Below, in pieces: positions 1 through 6,683 of a DNA stretch of 42,211 bases. A program made the translations under genes and the position numbers. Position 1 is the first letter of the stretch. Every line of letters starts with the position of its first letter. The notes under the pieces are model-generated. The model saw nothing but the letters and a program-made list of their open reading frames with translations, did not search any database and was not told where the DNA came from. The stretch is taken from positions 1 to 42,211 of the forward strand of contig JABLXQ010000049.1 in NCBI GenBank assembly GCA_013178375.1, given 5' to 3'. This DNA comes from Gammaproteobacteria bacterium. Lineage in GTDB: Bacteria > Pseudomonadota > Gammaproteobacteria > Pseudomonadales > Ketobacteraceae.

Positions 1-89
1 AGCGGTGTGAGAATACCATTCTCGCCATTCAGGTCCTGGCCTGAACGAAGGGCTTTGAGAGCAGCGTCAAAATCAAAATCGATTGCCAT
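1..89 (-). CDS. IS256-family transposase, N-terminal fragment (runs off the window)
   Basis: Reading the minus strand from the ATG at 87-89 gives 29 residues beginning MAIDFDFDAALKALRSGQDL and ending in a GILTPL-type motif before the window edge. This matches the typical start of IS256-family (DDE, mutator-type) transposases, where a short acidic/aromatic leader is followed by an ALKALxSGxxLxGxxGxLTPL segment. An AAGGAA ribosome binding site lies just upstream. The catalytic DDE region is outside the window, so it is unknown whether the copy is intact. The enzyme would move its own insertion sequence by DNA transposition. Confidence 0.75.
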   Translation of the reverse strand, partial: MAIDFDFDAALKALRSGQDLNGENGILTP

Positions 90-150
90 GTGTCAGTTCC
101 TTTTTGGATAGTGTATGGAAATGACACAGATTTATGAACACTACCGGGAC
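1..150 (-). mobile_element. IS256-family insertion sequence, left-end portion
   Basis: The transposase start is preceded on the minus strand by about 60 bp of non-coding sequence that contains a TTCATAAATCTGTGTCATTT stretch (about 124-143), resembling the terminal repeats of this IS family. The exact tip is inferred to lie around 140-152 and could not be fixed, because the other end and any target duplication are outside the window. The element sits inside the reading frame of the small secreted-protein remnant next to it. Confidence 0.5.
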
Positions 151-294
151 TGGCGATATCGAGAAACAAATCGACTGCTGACCGGTTATCTGACCACCTA
201 CCAACACAATTGTACCCGCACCTATTACACCAGCAGCTGACACCGCTCCAAAGAAAAAGACATAAAAGAAAAAAGATAATGCGATTCATTTCAT
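150..294 (-). pseudogene. Remnant of a small secreted protein, cut by the IS
   Basis: From ATG at 292-294 the minus strand reads Met-Lys, then a TGA stop (286-288). The same frame then continues open as a hydrophobic signal-like segment (IALSFFFYVFFFGAVSAAG) and a short mature region containing GAGTIVLVGGQITGQQ. It runs into the putative IS end near 150. The signal peptide plus short beta-rich start resembles the four intact small secreted proteins that precede it in the same direction. I infer a fifth member of that series that was inactivated by an early nonsense mutation and by the IS insertion. Another frame starting at 289 is open for 86 codons but crosses into the IS and has no sensible protein character. 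Confidence 0.4.
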
Positions 295-413
295 GAATTT
301 AATTACCGTTACGAATGATTTTAAAAAAAACTGATAGTTCCTAACTTGGTAGCAACTTGCATCAGGTTCTGAACGCCTCTACATCCAAACACACAGCTCA
401 ACTGACTTACTAT

Positions 414-734
414 TCACTGAGACGCAATCACTCTATGAATTCGGTGTCCCGGAACGCCTCCATAAGATTCCAAACTGTCATTGCAAACTATCTTTACCTT
501 CTTTCCTGTTGCAAATACTGACAATAAAAGACTGTATAAATTTTTTTCTACTGCAGGCAAATAGCACCATACGCCGCTAGACGACTTGACGTAGACCGGG
601 GAGTCATCCTGCCATTGAATGATCTCCACTACAGACACGTTATCCAAATATACACCTGCATGTATCGACATCGAAAGCGTCAAACCCAAGACCGCAATTA
701 ACCCTGCCAATACTTTACTCACAACTGAGGGCAT
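414..734 (-). CDS. Small secreted protein of unknown function (paralogue A)
   Basis: This 106-residue protein starts at an ATG preceded by GAGG about 10 bases upstream; a longer reading back to a TTG at 782 has no good ribosome binding site. Residues 1-27 form a signal peptide ending in SMSIHA. The mature part has a cysteine about midway, then NLYSLLLSVFATGKKVKIVC and a C-terminal H-R-I-H-R-V-I end. The LYSLLLS...GKKV pattern followed by a late cysteine is shared with the neighbour at 1265-1660. It is the most downstream intact gene of the minus-strand series behind the toxin-immunity pair. Many proteobacteria carry such approximately 110-residue secreted proteins; I know of no established function. 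A small OB-fold or a DUF5992-like family are possibilities only. Confidence 0.6.
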   Translation of the reverse strand: MPSVVSKVLAGLIAVLGLTLSMSIHAGVYLDNVSVVEIIQWQDDSPVYVKSSSGVWCYLPAVEKNLYSLLLSVFATGKKVKIVCNDSLESYGGVPGHRIHRVIASQ

Positions 735-866
735 CTGAATTAACCTCACAAAAAAACTGAAAAATGAAATGTCCGCCAACAATGGCAGGCTTTACTTACT
801 TTTCAAAAGCATCTGTAAAACATCCGCATCTCAAATTCCCCACCAGCATGCTATTAAGTAATAATA

Positions 867-1226
867 TTAGTTCGATATCGTAGGATAATAGCTGCAAACT
901 GGATAGGTAGTAGCACTACCGGTAATCGGGCTGCACTCATTAGAAACAACATAACAGCGAAACTTCTTCCCTGCTGTCAGCGCAGTTATCGCGAAAGTTA
1001 GCGCCACTTTAGAAGATTCATTCGTATCTTTAACCACCACGCCAGTGTCATTATTGCAGCCATTTTTTTCTGCAAGAGGCTTGTCGAATTTAATATAAAT
1101 CAAGTGCTTATCAGCATAATCGCTTTTCTGGATAGACACAGGGACTCCTTCCGCCCACATGTCAGCAAACGCCGCGCCGGAGAAACAAACCAAGCAAACC
1201 GACAGATAATTAATGTACTTCTTCAT
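867..1226 (-). CDS. Small secreted protein of unknown function (paralogue B)
   Basis: This 119-residue protein has a strong ribosome binding site (GAGGAG, 6 bases before ATG) and a clear signal peptide ending in SGAAFA. The mature part contains four cysteines, among them one in KNGCNNDTG and one in the tail after ITALTAGKKFRC. The ALTAGKKF...C segment corresponds to the SLLLS..TGKKV...C segment of its neighbours, so I group them as divergent relatives. It resembles DUF5992-type proteins in overall plan, but I cannot confirm this. Export to the periplasm or beyond is expected. It lies 132 bases from the gene at 414-734 and 38 bases from the one at 1265-1660, so it is probably co-transcribed. 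Confidence 0.65.
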   Translation of the reverse strand: MKKYINYLSVCLVCFSGAAFADMWAEGVPVSIQKSDYADKHLIYIKFDKPLAEKNGCNNDTGVVVKDTNESSKVALTFAITALTAGKKFRCYVVSNECSPITGSATTYPVCSYYPTISN

Positions 1227-1264
1227 TCAACTCTCCTCAAAAATGCAACACGATCGTCGCGAAA

Positions 1265-1660
1265 CTACGGCGCAAATTTTCCATGCTCAACATCTTGAAT
1301 AGAACCATGAACGGTACACGTTCCGAGGCCATATATAGCTACGTTTCTATTTGCGGTATGCGCGCTCAAAAGCAGGCTATAAAGTGCCTTTCCTGCATCC
1401 GACGAAATATCAAAAGCATAGGTCCAATAGCTTGAATTAGCAGAGCACGCAGTTGTATATGGCGCTGAAACACTATGGCCAACCACTCTTAAAAATGCCT
1501 TATTTCCTAGCCCAGGGCCAACACCGATTGTGTCGATCTTGCCAGTGTAAGGTTGCGGCTGCGCCGCATGCACAATGCCAGAAAAGACGCAAAGCACCGC
1601 AAACATCAACTTGGTTCGAAATCCTAAAAAAATCTTTTTGTGACTTAAAAAATTGAACAC
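1265..1660 (-). CDS. Small secreted protein of unknown function (paralogue C)
   Basis: This is a 131-residue protein if it starts at GTG (1658-1660), which has GGAG seven bases upstream. Upstream codons are open but lack a ribosome binding site. The signal peptide is about 31 residues and ends SGIVHA. The mature domain has two cysteines (TTACSAN and GLGTCTVHG) and the motif KALYSLLLSAHTANRNVAIY, very close to LYSLLLSVFATGKKVKI in the gene at 414-734. The cysteine pair could form a disulphide in the periplasm. Function is unknown. It is a typical member of a widespread family of small exported proteins with a C-terminal helix and a terminal beta strand. Confidence 0.62.
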   Translation of the reverse strand: MFNFLSHKKIFLGFRTKLMFAVLCVFSGIVHAAQPQPYTGKIDTIGVGPGLGNKAFLRVVGHSVSAPYTTACSANSSYWTYAFDISSDAGKALYSLLLSAHTANRNVAIYGLGTCTVHGSIQDVEHGKFAP

Positions 1661-1759
1661 GAGTCCACTCCAACAAACCAATACTTCTATTTCAAATATG
1701 TAAAATTTTCTGAAACACATTCGCTATTTTCTTCAATAGCCGGACTACGTTTTCAAAAG

Positions 1760-2128
1760 TCAGCGAAGTGACACCCTTTCAATTTTGCAGCCTTCCGACC
1801 CGATAGACGTCAGAATCTCAACAGTTCCTTTTGTTGATTTTGCAGTAAGTAGAACACTCAAAAACGCCGAGAAGACGTCAGGTGCATCCGCTTTGTTTAT
1901 GTATGCTGAACCATTGTTTGTAGCGAGCCCACACATGACTTGATCGGAATTTGTACCTATATTTTTGAGAACGACTATGATGTTACGCTTCGATGAAACT
2001 GGTGAATTGATAGTAACTTCATGAACTATTCCAGACACCGATTCAAGGGAATAAGCATTTATGGATAAAATGCTTAACAGCACACCGCATAAAACAATAT
2101 ATTTCTTACACTTATGACCAACTGACAT
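1760..2128 (-). CDS. Small secreted protein of unknown function (paralogue D)
   Basis: This 122-residue protein starts at an ATG with GAGAGG six bases upstream. The signal peptide (about residues 1-26) ends SINAYS. The mature part begins with SGIVHEVTIN, has a central cysteine (VMCGLA), a helix FSAFLSVLLTAKS, and ends GSEGCKIERVSLR. The layout (strand, central cysteine, helix with LS.LLTA, late cysteine, final I-x-x-V strand) is the same as in the three genes further downstream. It starts 95 bases after the immunity-like gene in the same direction. Whether these proteins serve the toxin system (accessory, decoy, extra immunity) or are only co-located cannot be told from sequence. Confidence 0.6.
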   Translation of the reverse strand: MSVGHKCKKYIVLCGVLLSILSINAYSLESVSGIVHEVTINSPVSSKRNIIVVLKNIGTNSDQVMCGLATNNGSAYINKADAPDVFSAFLSVLLTAKSTKGTVEILTSIGSEGCKIERVSLR

Positions 2129-2222
2129 AATAGCCTCTCTCACCAACTCGCCATACTTAATATGCGCAGCCCTTCAAAACACGCAATACTTTAAATTTAG
2201 TCACACCTGCTTTACAGCAAGT

Positions 2223-2543
2223 CTACTGCTTCCATTTCTCAATATAAGCTCCCAATTTTTTCAAATAAGACTCCCACTCAACCGGATCCGCTGAAAGATC
2301 AGGAATTGTTCGAACTCTTCCATACTTGCTAACGACTATAGCTGAATCTTTTTCCATCGCCGTAGGATGAAATTCAATATCTTTATTAACGATAAAAATC
2401 CATCCAAATGCTTCTTCTCTATAGCCTGGCATCAAAAGTGCAGCCGTTTCCGCCGGCTTCGCACGACCAACACTGCGCAATGCCAATGCCCTAGCTTCAT
2501 CAACCGTAAAAACTCTTCTTTCTGTATCGCTATTATGGTCCAT
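2223..2543 (-). CDS. Immunity protein, Imm35/YrhB-like
   Basis: This 106-residue cytoplasmic protein has no signal peptide. It begins at ATG 2541-2543, four bases after the toxin stop codon; longer readings overlap the toxin gene. The plan is an N-terminal helix VFTVDEARALALRSVG, then EEAFGWIFIVNKDIEF, a central strand SAIVVSKYGRV and a C-terminal helix ending YIEKWKQ. This fits the Imm35 (YrhB-like) family: helix with EA, a GWxFxxN motif, then I.V....G.V and a helical end. From what I recall, Imm35-type proteins are paired with papain-fold toxins, which is the toxin type encoded directly upstream. I infer it neutralises that toxin in the producing cell. The coding assignment is firm; the family is a pattern match by eye. 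Confidence 0.72.
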   Translation of the reverse strand: MDHNSDTERRVFTVDEARALALRSVGRAKPAETAALLMPGYREEAFGWIFIVNKDIEFHPTAMEKDSAIVVSKYGRVRTIPDLSADPVEWESYLKKLGAYIEKWKQ

Positions 2544-2547
2544 AGAA

Positions 2548-5500
2548 TTACCAATCCCTTCGCTCAAATGTTTCGTGAAATTTAAGATCGCGGTCTGGAC
2601 TGATCTCCACAATTTCTCCACGTTGAGCGTCAACAAAATACAGCTCGCCATCTCTCTTAATCGCATTAATCACATGCCACAGCGTGTTTCGCCCATCTGG
2701 CGTAGCCCCAACAAATATCTCAACAAACCCAACATGTCCATCGGGTGCATTCGCCACAAAAGACAGCAAATCGGGCAAGACATATTCTGTACCACCCATT
2801 CCTTGGTAAGGCAACAGAGCATTACGACCGGCGTATCCTGTCTGCTCCGCAACCTGCGGATCTCCATTCAGCGTTTTGTACACACAAATGGCTACCGACA
2901 TGCAATTGGTATTAACTCCCGGGCCTCCGTCTGGCACCCAATGGGGATTGATGCCAACCAGCTCAGGGAATTCAGCATCCATACTCCTGCTCGACGAGTA
3001 CACACCATTCACTGCGCTTCCAATGAACGACTCTTCTACCCATTCTTGCTCAGTTCCACCCAACTTACGTCTTTCGTCAAACGAATACTGTTCCCAATTC
3101 TCATGTTTGGAGTCCTTCATCCAATCCCCAGGTGCCGGTTTGTTAGCATCCAGCTTTGCCTGTTTTAGCATCCTGAGTTTTGCAATCGTTGTCGCAGGAA
3201 TCATCATTGAGACGACATTGCCAGCCCCAAGTATCAGATTCTTATGCTCAAGCTCATTCCATGCTTTGGTAACTTGTGTGCAACTGCCACCTGTAGTGCC
3301 ATTACACACTTCATATGTTACGAGCACACCCTCAGCAACCTTATCGCTAACTTCCGAAAGAACGTCAGCCAAAGCAAGCGTTTCATCTGGATACTCATTG
3401 GCAATAAGCGTGACGCCATCTGTTATCACTCCATTTATTGCCTGCGATAGTTGATCCTCGCCAGCACCAATCTTGTCCAAACCAATCAACAGATTCCCAT
3501 CACCTTCGTAGAGCACCCAAGTAGTCAGCGCCATAACTAGAATAAGATGTAAGGCATTGTTCTCTGCAGAATTGCCAGCTGCTGCGGCTGCCGTATTTAC
3601 ATCTCCGCCAACAGCATATGCCATTAAGGCGGCAGAAAGACGGGCCAAATCTATGCCTCGTTGCTGGAATTCAAACACATGCTGCATGTACTCTTCTTTA
3701 GACGGATTTCCTCCTTCCAATATCCTTTGTTCTTTAAGCCAAGCCTTAAGATCAGCATTGAGGTCCTCTCTATGCTGCTGCGCAATATACTCACCAATGA
3801 CGGCGCCACCCGCCCCAGACCAGCACCCGGACTCAACTGCATCGGAATTGCCATTTTCTATAACTATTGACGACGCCCCCAATGCGCAACCTAAAGCAGC
3901 ATGGGCTATGTACTGATGAGCAACACTGATGCGCCTCTCTGGATCCGGAATATCCCTGGCGAATCCAATCTCGTTCGCCAATTGCGCTCCTAGCGTATTC
4001 ACTGCATTCATCGCCATCGCACTGTAAAACGAGTCCCCGAAGTCAGACATGTTGCCACCTTGGACAACTGTCGAAACACCTGCATTGATGGTGGCGTGAA
4101 CAACCGCCTGAATTGCCTGAGCTGACGAAGGAAAATCTAGACCGTTACCGGTCAATCCCGGAACGTCGCTGAATAACGCGTGATTAACGCCAGAGAGCAG
4201 TCCCGCAGTGACCATAGAAGTAGCAAGAGCTCGAATACTTTCCTTGGAGCCCATCTCATTAAGGGTCGCAGAGATATCAAAACCATTTCCAGCAAGGCTC
4301 ACCGATGCCTGGGTAGCCATGGTGGTAACGGCTGCCTGCATGACGCCCGCTGCAACCGTGTTCATCGCAGCAGACGCAAACGCCTCTCCAACAATTGCCG
4401 ATCCTGCACCACCAGTAGCAACTGCAACTGCAATGGCTACTATTGCTGCTCCAGCTTCTGTAAGTCCCTGCGCTTCATAGTCCCATGATTCATTAGCAAG
4501 CTGAACAGCGACCCAATCCACATCGCTCCTTGAGGTTAGGCCAGCCATCCAGGACAAAGATGGTGTTTGCGACAAAGTATTAATCGTACTTCCTATGTCA
4601 CCATTCCCTGCATATTCAACGCGAATGCCTTGATCTGCATTAAGCGCAATTTGTCCTTTTGCCAATATGTCGTTATATACACCAGACTCAATACTGTGGC
4701 CTCGACCAGTGCTATAGAAAGTAAACGTATCACTGCTATCTTCTTTGTAGCTGTAATAGTCAAAGTTCTTTGCCAACTGCAAGTCGATCATGCCGCTATC
4801 AGATGTAATTAGGACCGTACCACCCGCACGGAAATCAACGGATCGCAACACTACGTCGCCATACACCGTATGAATTGAGAGGTCGGCACCAGCTTTGATT
4901 AGTGTTCTAACAACATCCGCCTGCTTTTTCTCCTCAATAATGCTGGTCTCACTCCCAAACACCCCACCCGAACTAACATCAAAAGTGTTTGACCCATAAA
5001 TTTCATCTACGGAATTGAGTATATATACGCCCATCCCGGCCAGTAATTTTATAGTCCCTCTACTTTGCAGAATCGCTCCTTCCAAACGGATAGTTTCCAT
5101 GGCTAATATAGCAATATCGTCGCCAGAAAGTTGCGTTTGAATCTGCTTGGTAGCGGACTCAGTATCACTCCAGTAAGCACCAGATTGACTGCGATAATCT
5201 GTAACCGGTTGAGATACAAGATAGACACTACCCCCGGCTTCTATCGTTAGATCGCCTTGAGCGCTGAATGTCCCACCCTCGGAGATTACATCGCCGGAGC
5301 TGTTAATGTTGATGTCTCCGAGGGACTTGATTATACCAATCTGTTTCGCGGTCTCGTTGTAACCAAATCCGTAATCATAGCGAACGACCAAGGTGCTGTT
5401 CCGTATTCTGCTTGCAACAAGGGAGACCTCATCACCACTGATGATTCCAGAAATATTCTCAATGCTTTCTCCCGCACTGACACTGATTGTGCCCGCAATT

Positions 5501-6456
5501 AGCTCTCCCTCGGTGTTTTTGAAACTACCATCGAGATTGATCAACGCCTCACGACGCCCCTCGATCTTTGCTCCGTCAACAAATATGGATTGATAGTTCA
5601 AATCGGCACTACCGAATGACAGCAAGTTTCCATTAACTTGCTGAGCGTTGTGAGTGGGCTGGGATAAATAGACAATAGGAACCAGGACATTCTGCCCTTG
5701 AATGATTCGAATCTCCGGCCAAATCACGTCATAAGGAATTGTCCAAATCTGTTCTTTGTTAAGTCGCTGACCGTAACTCAAGCCCCATTGGCTTGCCAGC
5801 TTAACCCCGTTTTCGTAAAGCGAGTATGCTTGCTCTTCGGGGGTTTCATAACCGCCCACCCAGCTACGACCGAGCAGCTTTGTTAGCTGTTCCTTGACCA
5901 ATCCTCTTTCAATGTATGGAGTCCCAACCTTTTTAGGAAGGGCGCCAACGGTTTGGATGAAAAAGGTAATGTCGTACGCAATTGGCACCCACTGCCGATT
6001 CGGAAATGCTTTTATATATTTCTTTTCCAGCGATTTTTCGAAGTATGTCAACCCATCAACGATGAGCTGTGCTTCACCAACAGCAGACCCCTGATATAAG
6101 TATTTTGGATTTGATGTGTATTGAAATGTCTGATTTGCGCTAAGAATGCCGGATATTTCGACATCCTGCATAACTCTGCGCTGCTTCTCTGCTTCAATTG
6201 CAGCCGCTTCTGCAGCCACTTGTGCAGCTAGTTCGGCAAGCCGTCTTCGCTCAGCTTCGGCTTGTTGACGGGCGATTTCCTCTTGCTGCCTTTGCTTTAA
6301 TTTGGCAATCACATCATCAAAACCAGCGAAGGATGCCTGTGGACAAAAGCTTAGTGCAAGCACCAACACTACCAGCCTAAACGATCCCATTCGAATGGAC
6401 CGAGCAAAACAAGAAAACCCGCCACTAATTTTTTGCACTGGCAACTTAAAGTTCAT
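2548..6456 (-). CDS. CdiA/FhaB-like C-terminal half with papain-fold toxin domain
   Basis: This is a 1,302-residue exported protein; start ATG 6454-6456 has AGAGG seven bases upstream. Residues 1-44 are an extended signal peptide (ends QASFA). About 50-98 is a charged Q/E/R/A-rich coiled coil. About 130-265 matches the conserved FhaB/CdiA segment before FHA-2 (GLVKEQLTKLLGRSWVGGYE, then a VLVPIVYL strand). About 270-640 is beta-helix repeat. About 660-890 is a glycine/alanine-rich DUF637-like region. An AENN motif at 964-967, after GGDVNTAAAAAGNS, corresponds to the VENN boundary. The C-terminal domain has Cys1185 (NTNCMSVA), His1261 (LWHVIN) and Asp1276 with VDAQ, the triad pattern of papain-fold toxins (Tox-PL/glutamine-deamidase type). 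It lacks the TPS domain, which is on the preceding gene. Substrate is unknown. Confidence 0.8.
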   Translation of the reverse strand: MNFKLPVQKISGGFSCFARSIRMGSFRLVVLVLALSFCPQASFAGFDDVIAKLKQRQQEEIARQQAEAERRRLAELAAQVAAEAAAIEAEKQRRVMQDVEISGILSANQTFQYTSNPKYLYQGSAVGEAQLIVDGLTYFEKSLEKKYIKAFPNRQWVPIAYDITFFIQTVGALPKKVGTPYIERGLVKEQLTKLLGRSWVGGYETPEEQAYSLYENGVKLASQWGLSYGQRLNKEQIWTIPYDVIWPEIRIIQGQNVLVPIVYLSQPTHNAQQVNGNLLSFGSADLNYQSIFVDGAKIEGRREALINLDGSFKNTEGELIAGTISVSAGESIENISGIISGDEVSLVASRIRNSTLVVRYDYGFGYNETAKQIGIIKSLGDININSSGDVISEGGTFSAQGDLTIEAGGSVYLVSQPVTDYRSQSGAYWSDTESATKQIQTQLSGDDIAILAMETIRLEGAILQSRGTIKLLAGMGVYILNSVDEIYGSNTFDVSSGGVFGSETSIIEEKKQADVVRTLIKAGADLSIHTVYGDVVLRSVDFRAGGTVLITSDSGMIDLQLAKNFDYYSYKEDSSDTFTFYSTGRGHSIESGVYNDILAKGQIALNADQGIRVEYAGNGDIGSTINTLSQTPSLSWMAGLTSRSDVDWVAVQLANESWDYEAQGLTEAGAAIVAIAVAVATGGAGSAIVGEAFASAAMNTVAAGVMQAAVTTMATQASVSLAGNGFDISATLNEMGSKESIRALATSMVTAGLLSGVNHALFSDVPGLTGNGLDFPSSAQAIQAVVHATINAGVSTVVQGGNMSDFGDSFYSAMAMNAVNTLGAQLANEIGFARDIPDPERRISVAHQYIAHAALGCALGASSIVIENGNSDAVESGCWSGAGGAVIGEYIAQQHREDLNADLKAWLKEQRILEGGNPSKEEYMQHVFEFQQRGIDLARLSAALMAYAVGGDVNTAAAAAGNSAENNALHLILVMALTTWVLYEGDGNLLIGLDKIGAGEDQLSQAINGVITDGVTLIANEYPDETLALADVLSEVSDKVAEGVLVTYEVCNGTTGGSCTQVTKAWNELEHKNLILGAGNVVSMMIPATTIAKLRMLKQAKLDANKPAPGDWMKDSKHENWEQYSFDERRKLGGTEQEWVEESFIGSAVNGVYSSSRSMDAEFPELVGINPHWVPDGGPGVNTNCMSVAICVYKTLNGDPQVAEQTGYAGRNALLPYQGMGGTEYVLPDLLSFVANAPDGHVGFVEIFVGATPDGRNTLWHVINAIKRDGELYFVDAQRGEIVEISPDRDLKFHETFERRDW

Positions 6457-6683
6457 GCCCCAACCTCTATTGAGCCTAGCCTTCAATATTCACCTCTAAA
6501 CTAGGCAGCCCCAAGGACAGCTACAAACTAGAAAAGGCATTTTGATAATCACTAGCAAACACTCACAAAGACCGCGTCTACTACAATTTTAAAAATACGT
6601 CTTCGACAAAGGGCTGAATATCAAACAAAGACAACCGCTTTCAACCATGACGTCTTAATAAATTAATTTCATTTTTTCTAAAT

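Noticed and set aside
29-289. 86-codon minus-strand frame at the left end as a real gene
   Set aside because: It runs from the small secreted-protein remnant across the IS end; the neighbouring frame is the one that looks like a signal peptide and mature domain.
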